Shown here: in pieces, positions 1-10,679 of the stretch
Position numbering within the stretch: position 1 is the first letter of the stretch
Layout of the letters: every line of letters begins with the position of its first letter
From: Micractinium sp. NFX-FRZ
Lineage: Eukaryota > Chlorophyta > Trebouxiophyceae > Chlorellales > Chlorellaceae
Direction: 5' to 3'
NCBI GenBank assembly: GCA_029339195.1
Contig: JAPTJF010000499.1
Span: 1-44,085, forward strand
DNA length: 44,085 nt
Notes under the pieces: generated by a model
Seen by the model: the letters and a program-made list of their open reading frames with translations, nothing else
Told to the model about the DNA's origin: nothing
Databases searched by the model: none
Made by a program: the position numbers and the translations under genes

Positions 1-422
1 TGAATGCATGGAATCTGATCTGTGCTCACGTGCTGGCGAGGCATTGCTCCTGCCGCCCAGCCAGCCGCCCATGTTTCCCCTAGCGCCCCTTCCCACAACA
101 CCCTTTACTACGCCTCTCCCCCATGGGCGTTGGCCGAGTGCATGCTGCGGGGGCATTACAAAAGAGAGGCATGTGCACGGGTGCCGCCCCAATTGCTGGC
201 ACGCCGGTGCTGCGCACTTTGCATCGACGTGGACGCAGGCATCCCCATGCCTCCTCCTACATACAACATCTCTACCGCGGCCCCTGCCCCTCCCGCTGTG
301 CTGCAAGCTTGTGGGGCCAATGCCACATGCTGCTGCCCCCCAGCCTGTGCGTTGTTAATGCTGCAGCCGTCTGATGCCGCCCTGCCCATTCGCCTCCCAC
401 CCCTCCTCGTCCTACGCTGCAG
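1..422 (+). other. Probable intron of the LRR gene; no exon recognised
   Basis: No exon could be assigned in this stretch. It ends with a pyrimidine-rich tract and a CAG acceptor (419-422) directly before the first recognisable leucine-rich-repeat exon, so at least its 3' part is probably intron of the gene that follows. Long open frames cross the region in several phases, as expected for GC-rich DNA, and none resembles a known family. Confidence 0.4.
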
Positions 423-3400
423 GCTACTCGGGCCCGTGCCACGCGCTGCCCGCCAGCCTGGCCGCCCTCCCCCGCCTCCGCTCCCTCCAGCTGGCCCGCC
501 TGGGCGGGGCACGAGGCATTTTAGCGGAACCGGAGCTGGGCGCCGGTGGAGGGGTGTACTCCCTCGTGGTGGCGCGCCACCTGGCGGGTGCGTCCGGCAG
601 GGCAGGGCAGGGCGCACGTGGCGGCAGGGCGGGGCGGGCCTGCCCGGGGTGCATCAAAGTGCCGCCTGCCATGTGTCAGCTGCCCGAGGGAAGAGCACTC
701 GGGCCTGCACCTCTCCCTGCGCGCGGTGCTGGGCGGCCGTGGTCCCGAGGAGGAGGAGGAGGGGGCCAAGGCCCAGTGCACGCCTCATGCAGCTCTTGTT
801 GTTCATGTCCCTCTCTCCTGCGCCCAATGCTTCTGTGCAGGACTCAGCGCATTAGAGCGCCTGGTGCTGAGCGACTTTCTGCTGGAGGAGGAGGAGCGGG
901 AGGGGGAGGGGGAGGAGGAGGAGGCTCAGGGGATGGTGAGGCAGGGGAGGGGGAGGGGAATGAAGAGAGGGGAGGGCATGGGGGCGGGAGGAGGAGCGGG
1001 GGTGGTGCAACTCGGGAGCGGGCTCAGGAGACCGCATGATTGCCTAACCGAAGCGCCGGCCGGCCAAGGCTGGGGTTGTGCAGATTTGGCCCCACGCTGG
1101 CGGCTTGGGCTGCCCTGTGCAGGATCACTGTACTGGCATTTGTTGGCAATGAGGCCTGCCGAGATTGGATGGCAGGCGAAGACTGCGCCCCACCATCCCG
1201 CCCTGGCCCCCTGCGCCCTGCCCCGCTCGCTCTCTTTTCCTTACCGCCCTGATGCCTCCCCTCTTCCCCTGCCCTCCTCCCCTGTCCCTCCTCCCCTGTC
1301 CTTCCCCCGTGCAGCGCCTGCCGCCCTCGCTCCTGGAGCTCCCCGCCCTCACCAGCCTGGTGCTGTCCGATGTGGGGCTGGGAAAGCACGGCCCGGCCCC
1401 GCTGGCGGCCGCCCCGCTGGCAGCTGAGCTGGCGTCGCGCGCCTACACGCTGCCCGCTGAGCTGGCACGCCTCGCTGGCAGCCTGCGGGAGCTGGTGCTG
1501 CTCAACCACACCTGCGGGCAGGGGGAGCTGGCCGTCCTGTCTGCGGTGCGTGCTGTGCTCATGACTGCCTGCTGTGCATGTTGTGCCATGCTGTGGTTGC
1601 GGCCAGGCAGAGCTGGCCGTCCTGTCTGCGGTGCGCGCGGTGCTCATGCCTGCCTGCTGTGCCTGCTGTGCCTCCTGTGCCATGCTGTGGTTGCGGCCCT
1701 CCACGGCTGGCTGCATTTTCCAGCGGAACTGGCTTCCAGTCCCCTCGAAGAGGCGGCCGCTCACTGGAGCCTGCTGTGCCATGCTGTGGTTGCGCTGTGG
1801 TCCACCACGCTGTGCTGGCACCCCCCAAGGCTTGCTGCCTGGTCATGCAATGCTGGCTGGCCCCTCCCTGCCCTGCCTCCACCCACCCACCCGACCCCTC
1901 CAACCCCTGCTGTAATGTCTGCATGCGTGTGCATGTGTACCTGTGTGCAGCTCACCCGCCTTACTTCCCTGGCACTCACCGCCAAGTGGCGCCACCAGCC
2001 CACCCCCGCCCCAGATGCCCTCAGCAAGCTCAGCGGCCTGTCTCAGCTGAAACTCAGCCACGGTCTCACACAGGTGATATCATGCTGCCACAATTGCAGC
2101 TGTGCTATGCAGTTTGACTGGAAACCGGCGTGGTGCGGCCAGGCAGCACAACCGCCTGCCTGCCCGCCGCAACGCCCGTGCCATTGCGCTCGCCACCTGT
2201 GGCTTGCACCCCCCCGCGCCTCCGCCTCTCCAGCCTGCATGAATAAAGCTGCAAAGCTCCGCTCTGGTTGCCGCCTCTTGTTTAGCAGTCGCTGTTAGCA
2301 GCCGTGCATGCTGCACTGAATGAGGAGTGATGTTTCCATAACCAATGGTGCAGGTGCCGGCATGCATCACCGGCCTCACCCAGGTGTGTGAAGGGGCCTG
2401 CCTGGGGCTCACTAGCTTGGCTCGAAGAGTACAAGCAAAGCAGCACAGACGCAAGGGGCGTTGCCTGCCGGCAGCGCAGCCACCCAGGGGACCCTGCCCA
2501 CCCCCCTGGCCAGCTCCCCACCGCGCTCTGCACGACCCCATCCTCTTGGCCAGCAGCTGCTCACTGCACACCTGTGTGTCACTGTGCCACCTTTGTCACT
2601 GTGCCTTCGCCACACCAGCCAAACGACCCCCTCCCACCCACCTGGCGTCTCCTTTGGGCCAGCTTGCTATACAGCACTGACAGCACTGAAGACGGACTAA
2701 CCCCTCCCCTCACCTGATGCCTCCTGTCAGGGGCACCTTGCTTGACAGCCCTGAGGCTAACCAGCCTCCCACCCCAACCTGGTGTGCAGCTCACCCTGCT
2801 GGACCTCTCCTTCAACTGCCTGAAGTCCCTAAAGCCCGGAGACTACCTGAAGCGACTGGTGGTGAGAGGGTGGGCGCCCCAGGGTCAGGATGGGTGGGGG
2901 GGGGGGGGGGGGGTGCATGCGGGAAGGAACGAGTGCATGGACTAGGAATCCCAGGCCGCCAGCGTGGCCAGCAGGCAGGGCCAGCAGGCAGGCGGTGGGC
3001 AGCCGGCCCCAGGAGCGGTCCTGCCAGGTGCTTTCTAGGCTCGCCGTCCCGCTGCTAAAGTGCCCCCCCCTGCTGCTGCTGCCGTGCACCCGCGGCTGGC
3101 AAGGCGCTCGGTGTGCTGCTGCCCTCACACCACGCCTGGCACATCACTGTACATCCCTGGAAAGAAGACTTGGTGAGAGAATGTATAAACCACACTGCAC
3201 GCTGCAGGCGGTCAACCTGCGTGGCAACTCGTTCAGCCACTTCCCGCTGCAACTGAAAGTGGCGCGCCGCACAGCGGTGGAGCTGCAGCTGGTGAGCGGG
3301 CTAAGGTGGTTTCGTTTCTGACCCGTGTGTTGCTGCCTGTCTCAGCTGGACAAGTACACCTGGTTGGGTACAAAAGATGAGACGGTTTGCATTGCAGGGG

Positions 3401-3957
3401 GCGGGGGCCGATTGACCCGGGGAACATGTGGCATGGCACATGGGGACGGGCGGGTGGGCCAGGCCTGCAAGCCGGGGCAGCACAGGGCATGCCCCCCCCC
3501 CCCCACTGCATCCTGTCGCCTGCATACCACTGGCCAGTCTCCAGCCCGCCCGCCAGTGCTGCCCTAACTGCCTGCCCGCCTGCCCCGCCCGCCCGCCGCA
3601 CGCAGCCTCAAAACGACAGCATGACGCTGAGCGAGCGGGACGTGGAGCAACTCATTGTGAGTGCATTGGCTGGGCGTTGCAGCAGAGTGCATCTTACACA
3701 TGCTCCCAGCACATGATGCGTGACCAACGGCGCATTGAGGGGCGGGTGCTGTCGTGCTGTACTGCTGCACCGGCTGCACCCAGAAGGCACTCAACCCGTC
3801 TGCCTTTCTTTCTTCCCAAGTGTCCCCTGTTTCCCCCAATCAGACGTTTGAGAAGCTCCGGCAGCTCACCATTTACGGCGCGGCCGACGACAAGGGCACG
3901 CGGCGCTGCGTGGCGTCGCTGCAAAGGGCGATGCCCTGGGTGCTGGTGGACGTGTGA
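423..3957 (+). CDS. Leucine-rich-repeat protein (5' end missing)
   Basis: Nine exons join in phase: 423-587, 841-935, 1315-1545, 1951-2073, 2790-2861, 3208-3291, 3346-3384, 3606-3656 and 3844-3957 (TGA). The encoded part is about 324 residues. Leucine-rich-repeat signatures are visible: LPRLRSLQL, LSALERLVLSD, LPALTSLVLSDVGL, AGSLRELVLL, LTRLTSLALT, LTLLDLSFNCLKSL and AVNLRGNSFSHFP. The spacing is irregular, and an acidic EEEE-rich insert follows the second repeat. The last two exons (SERDVEQLI, FEKLRQLTIYG) form a non-repeat cap. LRR proteins usually bind other proteins; nothing here shows a partner or an enzymatic domain. Each intron runs GT to AG. The first exon starts in phase 1, so at least one coding exon lies upstream, before 423 or outside the window. 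The 3346-3384 exon end was chosen because it keeps phase 0; it is the least certain junction. Introns contain duplicated exon edges (1607-1630, about 2369-2383). Confidence 0.6.
1520..1800 (+). repeat. Tandem copies of an LRR exon 3' edge and its donor
   Basis: The end of the 1315-1545 exon with its donor (AGCTGGCCGTCCTGTCTGCG then GTGCG) recurs at about 1611-1635, about 85 bases downstream in the intron. A second element, TGCCATGCTGTGGTTGCG, occurs at about 1586, 1679 and 1778. Together these make a short, degenerate tandem array straddling the splice donor. Either donor would keep a GT, so alternative donor use is possible in principle. Confidence 0.7.
2889..2913 (+). repeat. Poly-G run in an LRR-gene intron
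   Basis: A nearly uninterrupted run of about 20 G residues lies shortly after the donor of the 2790-2861 exon. Such runs can form G-quadruplexes in the transcript, and their length is error-prone in sequencing. Confidence 0.75.
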
Positions 3958-4239
3958 GGGGATTTTATCATACGACCATTCCACTATTATTATATAGATA
4001 GCCTCCATTGCTGGCTTGCCATGGCCTATTGGTTTGCATGATTTATTGATCGCAGTGCGAACCTCAATTCTCAAAGTTCCACTGTGCTGATTGGTTACGT
4101 TACATTCTTCTGTTCACGCAAGTGAGGGGTTCACAGGCACAGGGGAGCGGGCACGCAGTGTTTTCAGGGCCCGGGCCTGGGAGGCTGATCTTTGCATCAT
4201 ACGGACAGCCAGCCCCTACTGGCAGCACAGGCACTAGCC

Positions 4240-4370
4240 GGTGCGTGAGGGGGCATCGCAGACAGGCGAGCAGTAGCTGAGCTGGCGGCACCGGCTGGGC
4301 GCACAGCTGCCGAGCTGGAGGTGCCAGCTGGATGAACAGCTGCTGAGCTGGCAGCGCCGGCTGGGCAGGG
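4240..4370. repeat. Imperfect short tandem repeat (GAGCTGGCRGC units)
   Basis: About three imperfect copies of a roughly 36-base unit built on GAGCTGGCGGCACCGGCTGG, CGAGCTGGAGGTGCCAGCTGG and GAGCTGGCAGCGCCGGCTGG. The unit contains CAGCTG inverted symmetry. No function is apparent. Confidence 0.6.
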
Positions 4371-4559
4371 AAGAATGGGTGCGGCACGTGGCCGCCAAGG
4401 TATATGAAAACCGAAAGTTGGACAAGTAAGGGGGGCATGCGGGGGTTGGGCATGCACGGGTGGATAGATGGATGGATGGTTGGGCAGTGGCAGAGTGAGG
4501 TGCAAACGGGTCCTCAGTAAACCTACCGAGGGGCGCTGAGAGTGGAGGAGGCTGCAGAG

Positions 4560-4965
4560 AGGATTGAGGGGAGGGAGGGAGGGGAGGGAGGGAAGGGAAG
4601 GGAGAGCAGGGAGGCTATGTCACCAACACAAGGGTTTGGAGAGAGGCGAGGGAGGGAGGGAGGACGCCAGCATGCGGGTTGGGGACGGGAGAGCAGGGAG
4701 GCTATGTCACCAACACAAGGGTTTGGAGAGAGGGGAGGGAGGGAGGGTGCATCGCCAGCACGCGGGTTGGGAGAGGACAGGCGAAAGAGGGTGCATCGCC
4801 AGCACGCGGGTTGGGAGAGGACAGGCGAAAGAGGGTGCATCGCCAGCACGTGCAGTGGGAGAGGGGAGGGGAGGGAGGGTGTATCGCCAGCGCCCGGGTT
4901 TGGGAGAGAGGGGAGGGAGGGAGGGTGCATCGCCAGCACCCGGGCTGAGAAAAGGGAGGCTAGGG
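4560..4965. repeat. Purine-rich minisatellite
   Basis: The block alternates GGGAGGGAGGG-type stretches with GTGCATCGCCAGCACGCGGG and, in the first third, GTCACCAACACAAGGGTTTG. Units of about 45-65 bases are repeated roughly seven times; two successive units near 4753-4850 are almost identical. It lies just past the 3' end of the kinase gene on the other strand. It is translatable in several frames with no family resemblance, so it is not called coding. Confidence 0.85.
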
Positions 4966-5022
4966 AGGGGGTGCTTTGTCGCCCCCCTTGCTTAAGGTGG
5001 AAATCACCCTGCAGCACCCATC

Positions 5023-8000
5023 TCAAGGGAGGTCATGCTCTGCTGCCTCAGCCTGCTCATGCTGGTGTGCCCCCGGCGGCGGCACAGGAGAGGGCGAACG
5101 CCGAGGGCTGCCCCGCTGCTCCTCCCCCGCTCCCTGCCCCTGCTCCTGCACCTGCCCAAGCGCCGGCGCCTCCACCGCGCTGACCCCGCTGACCCCGCTG
5201 CCGCTGCTGCTGCCGTTGTTGCCGGCGACACCACTAGCACCGTTGGTGCCGCCGCCGCTGCTGCTGCCGTCGGTGATGCCCCAGAAGCCGACGGCCGGGG
5301 AGCTGCTGCCGGGGCGGCGTGGCAGCGCCCCCTCCAGCCAGGGGTGCTCCAGCAGCTGGGCCGCGGTGGAGCGGCGGGCCGGGTCAAACTGCAGCATTTC
5401 GCGCAGGAAGGAGCCCAGGCCCATGGCCTGCGGGCAGCAATGCGGGGGCGGGGTAGGGAAGGGTTTTCAAGGCCTGGTCAAGGCATTTAGTCCGGCACCG
5501 CGCACTGCTGACGCACCCTTTGCCTCCCCAGCACACCTTGCTTTGGGACACCCTTCCACATACTACAACGCCGGCTCAACTGCTCCTCTGGCATGCCACC
5601 CTTGCTCCTGCATCACCCTGTAGCCTGACCCTGCCCTCCCCCCCAGCACACAAATCCCCACGATTGAACAGCTGTCCCCACCAAAAAGGCATCTCACCTC
5701 CTCCTCCGGCATCCCATACTCTGCTCTCAATGTACACTGCCCTCCCCAACACAACTTTGGCGTGGGACATTTCCCTAGCCAATCCAGGCGCCAGCTCACC
5801 TCCTCCTCCGCCATGCCATACTGCTCCTGCAGCACCTTCTCCAGGGGCCAATGCGGCACCACCCGCCCCGGCATGTGCCACAGCCGCCCCTCGGCCGAGA
5901 AGAAGTCGTGGGAGTGGCGCCCAGTCGTGGCCACCCGGCGAGGCATGTGCCCCAGCCGCTGCATCATCTGCGGGCAGGCGGGGAATTGAGAGGGGGTGTG
6001 GAGGGTTGGAGCCCTGCTGGGTGTTTTGACCGCCCGGCCTGGCAAAGCGTGCCCCAGCCGCTGCATCATCTGCGGGCAGGCGGGGAATTCAGCAGGGGTT
6101 GGAGGTTGGCGCACTTCTAGATGTCTTAGCCACCCCAAGCAAAGCATGTGGCCCAGCCGCTGCATCATCTGCAGATCGTGGGACGCAAGGACAAGGGCAG
6201 CAGTAGCAGCGAGGGCGGGCGGTCCTGGTGATCCTCAGCAGCAGACAGCAGGGCAGCGGCACCGCAGCCCCGGCGCCCTGCTCTGCTTGCCTGCACATGG
6301 CCGGCCGCAGTCGCACTCGCGGCCGCCATCCACACCCCACAGCCCCGCTTGCAGCACCACGGCGGCTGCCCATAGGCTTCCGCTCGCCTCCTGTGCCCGT
6401 GCCTCCCGCCGCCCGAAGGCTTCCCCGCCCCTTCCCCGCCCCTGCCTGCCTGCGTGAGGTGGTCGCGGTCGCGTCCGCGCGTGCCCACGGTGCGCGGGTT
6501 GAACAAGTACTGCCCAGTGGCCAGCTCAAACACGAGGCAGCCCAGGCTCCAGATGTCGGCGGCGCCGTCGTACCCCGCGCCCAGGATGACCTGCAGAGAA
6601 GGAACAGAACACAGGAGGGAACAAAACAAAGGGGGGCCTCAAATGGCATGTTTTGGCGGCGCCGTCGTACCCCGCGCCCAGATTGAAATGTGTGAGGGAG
6701 GTAGAGGCGCGGGGCGGGGCAGAGTGGGACACAGCGCTTGGGGGAGAAGCGAAGCCAAAGGGCAGGCAAGGGCGGGGCGCACCACCCCACCCCGCACCAC
6801 CCGTCCCTAGCCCTGTCCCTGCCTGTGCCACCCCCGCCCACGCCCCACCCAAGCACTCGCCCCAACCAGCAGGGGTCACAAGAGCCCTTTGCCCACCTCC
6901 GGCGCGCGGTACTGCCGCGTCTGGATGGTGTCGCTAAACTGGGTGTGTGTCCAGCAGGCTGCGGCAGTGTGGGCAGGGGGGCAGTACAGGTTTTGACGGG
7001 GGTAGTACAGCATTGTTGGCAGGGGGCGGGTGAAGCCGCTGTGGGGGCCAGCCGGGCAATGCAGCAGCCGTCCCCTCACCCCCACGTCGCTGCAAGGGAG
7101 GAACACGTGCACGCACGCACGCATGCACTCGCGCACTTGTAACCACCAGCACCAAGGGCAGTACAGCACCTCAGCTGACACACACACCCACACACCGTTT
7201 CCAAAGTCCACCAGCTTGCAGCCGGTGCGCAGCAGGCGCTCCCCCAGGTCCGCCCGGTCAGCCTCCGTCAGCTGCATGGGGGGCACAGCCAACCACAGCG
7301 TGCGCTTCGTATAAAGGAGGCAGCCGCAGACCGACAGGGACAGCTCCTGCCTTGGCTCCCCTCATCTCTCACCCGCCAGGGACGAATGCACCGTGCGTGC
7401 CCTTCTCCGTTGGTGAAAGGATGCTCTCAAGCCTGCGGCAAAGGCGCTGCCCCAGCTCCTGCCCGCCCCTCTGCACAACCTGTCAGGGACATGCATGCGA
7501 TGCAGTTGTGATAGGCCATCTCACAACACACACCCAAGCAGTGCACACACGCACACGCACGCGCTCACCTCCCGCGGCGGCTTGTTCCCAGCCGAGGACC
7601 GCTCGCCGGGCAGCACCGTGTCGGTCAGCATCACGTTCTCCGGCTTCACATCTGCACATCAAACAGAGCGAGCCCACAACAACAATGCATGCATCTTGTG
7701 GGATGATAACAGAGATGAGTGTACGAGGGCTGGGCAGCACCGTGTCGGTCAGCGTTACGTTCTCCGGCTTCACATCTGCACAACAATGGTGAGGTCTGCA
7801 CTTCCTGCAGTAGTTAGTGAGCTGGGCAGGATGCTGTTGGCCAGCATGCTCTCGTGGCCACACACCACACCCTACCTCACCCCGCCCCTAACGCTAGCAG
7901 ACATACCCACGTGTCTGACATGGCATGACACTGGGAGTGCAGGCAGTCGGGGGCCACCTCACTGCACCCCACCGCACGCCCCACACCCCCAACAATCTCT

Positions 8001-10679
8001 GCGTGCCTCGGGACGCGTTTGGATAAATGCATGTACAGAGTAGGCACGTCTCAACCACGTGTGGATGATCTGGCACTGGGTGTGCGGATGGCCCATGCCC
8101 CACACCCACACCTCCACCCTCCCCTGTGCTCCGGAGTGAACGTGTGTGCACACACATACACAGAATGCACGCATGCCCCACGCATGTTGATGATCTGGCA
8201 CTGCGTGCATGAACATAACATGGTGTATGAATATAACACGCGTATGTGAACATGCATACACAGTGAGTAGGCAAATCTCACCCGTGTGGATGATCTGGCA
8301 CTGCGTGTGCAGGTAGTCCAGCGCCACCAGCGTCTGGCGTGTGAGGTGCCGCACAATGGGCAGCGGGATGCCGCGGTGCTTGTACGCCCTGCGCGTTGCG
8401 AGGGGCGGGGCGGCGGCGTGGCATGTGTGCTTGACATCACACACTTTTCAAAAGTGCCGCGCACACTCGGGCAACGAAACGCCAAGGCGCATGTGCACCC
8501 TGGGCCGCTGGTGGGGAGCCGCTCCCCGGCTTCAGCACCCCCTCCCCCAGCAACCCCCCAACTGGTCCACAGCTTGAAATGGCCCCCCGCCCACCCCCCA
8601 CATCCCCCCCAACCCCCCGGCTCCGCTCACCCGATAAGGGGCCGCAGGTCGCCTCCCATCACACCAAACACCTCACACACGTGGCCGACTCCTTACACAC
8701 AACCAACTTTCCATCTGCATTTGGCGCACCTGATGAGCGCCAGCAGATCATCCCCCATCACGCCAAACACCTCGCACACGTGGCCGCCGTGGGGCCCCGC
8801 GTGCTCAAACTGGTCCAGCAGCCGCACGCAGTGCTTGGCGTCGCCGGGGTCACCCGCCGCCACCGCCTGCAGCAGCGCCACCTCATCACGTGCCGCCTCG
8901 GTGTACGCCGCCGCGCTCTTGACCACCTGCAAGGGATGGACAGAAAGAAGCCGTGCGTGCAGCAGCGAAACGATGATGATGCTGGACGGGTGCGGGGCAG
9001 GCAGTAGGCACATCGCGCTTCCGTCACGCCGGCGCCCCTTTTGGGCAATGGCCCTCTCTACCTCCTGCTGCAGCAGCTGCCTGCCGCCCAGCACGTGCGC
9101 TCCGTCACTGCGCCCTGCTGCGGCTGCTGCCGCCCAGCACGTGCACTCCGTCACCGCCTGCTGCAGCAGCTGCCTGCCGCCCAGCACGTGCGTGCGCCCC
9201 GTCACCGCCCACCTTCATCGCGCAGTGCTGCCCTGTTGTGGAGTCCAGCACACGCCACACAGTGGAGTAGTGGCCCTGCAGCAGGGGGGCGCAGCATGCG
9301 TAGCATGGCAGCATGTGAGGCAGCGTGGAAAACACATCCGGCGCCACATGTGGAGCAGTGTCCCTGCAGCGGGGAGCGCAGCAAGCGGAGCAGCATGTGA
9401 GGCAGCGTGCGCAGCGGCAGGGGCTGTCACGAAGGCGGCACTTCCAGCGCCAGTGCCGCTGGACGGTGGCCCTGCAGGGGCAACACTGCCGGCACAGTGG
9501 TCAATTATCGGCGCTCCGCGGCGCCTGCAAGGTTCGACAGGCATTGGTACTGAGTAGCAGCGCTAGGGGAAAAGGGAGCCACCATGCCTAACCAGCTGTG
9601 CTCAGGTGCCCGCCCACCTGCCCCAGCAACAGCATTGCGGTTTACTGCTCATCTTCTGAAGGTTCCCCCCTTGCACCACCCACTGCCCCAGCAACAGCAG
9701 TGCAGTGCACCGCCTGCCCACCGGGCCCAGCAACAGCAGCGCAGCGCAACGTGCCGCCCGCCCACCTGCGCCAGCAACAGCAGCGCAGTGCGCCGCCCAT
9801 CCTTGAAGGTTCCCCCTTGCGCCACCAACCGCCCCGCAAACAGCAGTGCAGTGCAGTGTGCCGCTCGCCCACCTGCCCCAGGAACTGCAGCAAAGTGTAC
9901 CGCCTGCCCACCGGGCCCAGCGACAGCAGTACAGTGTACCGCCCGCCCACCTGCCCCAGGAACTGCAGCGCCGTGTACCGCCCATCCTTGAACTTCTCCC
10001 CCTCAAGCACGGGGTAGTAGCCGCCTGCATGTGATGTGGCATGGGACGTGCAGCCGGGGGGAGCGGCGGTTTTGCATGCTGGGGTTGGAGGCGGGGTGCC
10101 AGCTGGACGGGCGTTGGTGCCGCCACGCAGCCCCGGTTGGTAAGCAAGGGGATGGCTGCTGGAGAGGCCATGAGACGAACAGAGCGCGGCAGCGCCTGCC
10201 GCACAGCGGCACCAACCGGCGGCGGCTGGGCGGCAGCTGGGGCACCCAGGCTGGGGCCCCACAACCGTGCCCTTCACGTCTTTGCATCCAGATGTCAACG
10301 TGCGACAGGCAGGCAGGCAGGCGAGGAGAGCAAGGACAGCTGTCCCCTCAAGCGCCCAGCCCCTTAGCGCCCCATCAACGGAGCTCGCACCTACGGGAGT
10401 CTCCGACTGATACGCCTCAAACTCTCGCTGAAGCTCCTCCGACCACCCGCCCTCCGTGCATTGCACCGCATCCTGCCGCTGCTCTGCAACTTCCTGCTCC
10501 TGCTGCGGCGTGCTGGCTGCGGCACGCTGCAGGGAGCGGCGCGCGCTCGTGGGCGCTGCTGCCGCCACCGCCGCCGCCCAGCCGCCGCGGGGGGCAAGAC
10601 CCGGCTGGCAGGCGCTGGCGCCGTGCGGTGCCTTGCTTGTCAGGGATCTGACCGCGCCGCGCTGGCTGCACAACGCCAT
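5023..10679 (-). CDS. SRPK-like serine/threonine protein kinase, possibly plastid-targeted
   Basis: Eleven exons on the - strand join in phase: 10679-10391, 10024-9951, 9275-9213, 8926-8730, 8388-8282, 7651-7569, 7271-7196, 6958-6897, 6590-6450, 5967-5800 and 5427-5023 (TGA), giving about 554 residues. Kinase landmarks: GQGHYSTVW glycine loop, AMK lysine (about residue 142), IIHTDVKPEN catalytic loop (Asp about 244), VDFGNACW magnesium loop, DTIQTRQYRAPE, GYDGAADIWSLGC, and a PARRSTAAQLLEHPWL C-lobe end. HTDVKPEN, GNACW and IQTRQYR are hallmarks of SR-protein kinases, which phosphorylate RS-domain splicing factors. The usual long spacer insert is reduced to about 30 residues. The first about 70 residues are rich in Ala, Ser and Arg without acidic residues, like an algal transit peptide. 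An in-frame ATG at 10706 and a possible 5' exon ending near 10892 leave the start uncertain. The intron after 6450 uses a GC donor. Confidence 0.88.
5577..5836 (-). repeat. Duplicated 3' edge of kinase exon 10 with donor
   Basis: The end of the exon at 5967-5800 (reading YGMAEEE, then GTGAG) recurs about 100 bases into the downstream intron at about 5690-5727, where it reads YGMPEEE followed by GTGAGATG. A more decayed third copy lies near 5577-5615. The first ghost keeps an intact donor sequence. Confidence 0.8.
5947..6173 (-). repeat. Three copies of the acceptor and 5' edge of kinase exon 10
   Basis: A 41-base segment spanning the intron 3' end (CCCGCAG) and the first codons of the exon (MMQRLGH) occurs at 5947-5987 and 6049-6089 in what look like identical copies. 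A third, diverged copy lies at about 6148-6173. Only the 5947-5987 copy continues into the conserved kinase sequence (HMPRRVATTGRHSHDF), so it is taken as the real acceptor. The other two lie upstream in the intron, spaced about 100 bases. Confidence 0.88.
6651..6690 (-). repeat. Ghost copy of kinase exon 9 5' edge
   Basis: The segment encoding LGAGYDGAA at the start of the 6590-6450 exon is repeated in the upstream intron (GGGCGCGGGGTACGACGGCG followed by CCGCC). The acceptor CAG is lost in the ghost, so it probably cannot be spliced. Confidence 0.75.
7608..7781 (-). repeat. Duplicated acceptor and 5' edge of kinase exon 6
   Basis: A segment of about 50 bases (7608-7657), containing TGTGCAG and the codons for the catalytic-loop continuation VKPENVMLTDTVLP, is repeated at 7732-7781 with a few substitutions; the copy reads VKPENVTLTDTVLP. 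The downstream copy continues to the exon donor and is taken as real. The upstream copy keeps a good acceptor but then runs into a different sequence. Confidence 0.88.
8057..8315 (-). repeat. Duplicated 3' edge of kinase exon 5
   Basis: The end of the 8388-8282 exon (CAGTGCCAGATCATCCACAC) recurs in the downstream intron at about 8057-8087 and, more diverged, at about 8182-8210. The ghost copies have degraded or shifted GT donors. Spacing is about 100-125 bases. Confidence 0.82.
8633..8788 (-). repeat. Duplicated 3' edge of kinase exon 4 with donor
   Basis: The exon end coding GHVCEVFGVMGDDLLALI recurs about 95 bases into the intron (about 8633-8690) as GHVCEVFGVMGGDLRPLI, followed by a good donor, GGGTGAGC. 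The real donor at 8730 was chosen because it gives the correct phase and residues at the next exon (R-AYKHRG). Confidence 0.82.
9606..9950 (-). repeat. Minisatellite derived from kinase exon 2 and its donor
   Basis: Directly downstream of the exon 10024-9951, about seven degenerate copies of its last 35-50 bases plus donor follow in tandem. Each resembles GGGCGGTACAC, CTGCAGTTCCTGGGGCAG and GTGGGC. Two copies even retain the preceding codons (AACCTTCAAGGATGGGCGG). Because exon length and frame are partly kept, an open frame runs through the array, but it translates into repeated pseudo-exon sequence, not kinase. Confidence 0.85.

Larger units (their letters stand above)
3958..5022. other. Convergent intergenic spacer with minisatellites
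   Basis: This spacer lies between the stop of the + strand LRR gene and the stop of the - strand kinase gene. The first about 150 bases are AT-richer than the surroundings and probably hold the LRR 3' UTR. Two repeat blocks follow (about 4240-4370 and 4560-4965, listed separately). No protein-coding exon was recognised. Open frames over the purine-rich block only translate the repeat. Confidence 0.6.

Noticed and set aside
374..1427. Large + strand open frames across the start of the LRR gene
   Set aside because: They fuse exons with purine-rich introns (EEEE and GGG runs). The spliced model keeps LRR motifs in phase.
4542..5183. + strand open frame of 213 codons over the purine-rich block
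   Set aside because: It translates a minisatellite with unit-length repeats and ends antisense to the kinase last exon.
8120..8270. Possible CRISPR-like or direct-repeat array (ATGATCTGGCACTG repeats)
   Set aside because: The repeats are copies of a kinase exon edge with irregular spacing in a eukaryotic intron.
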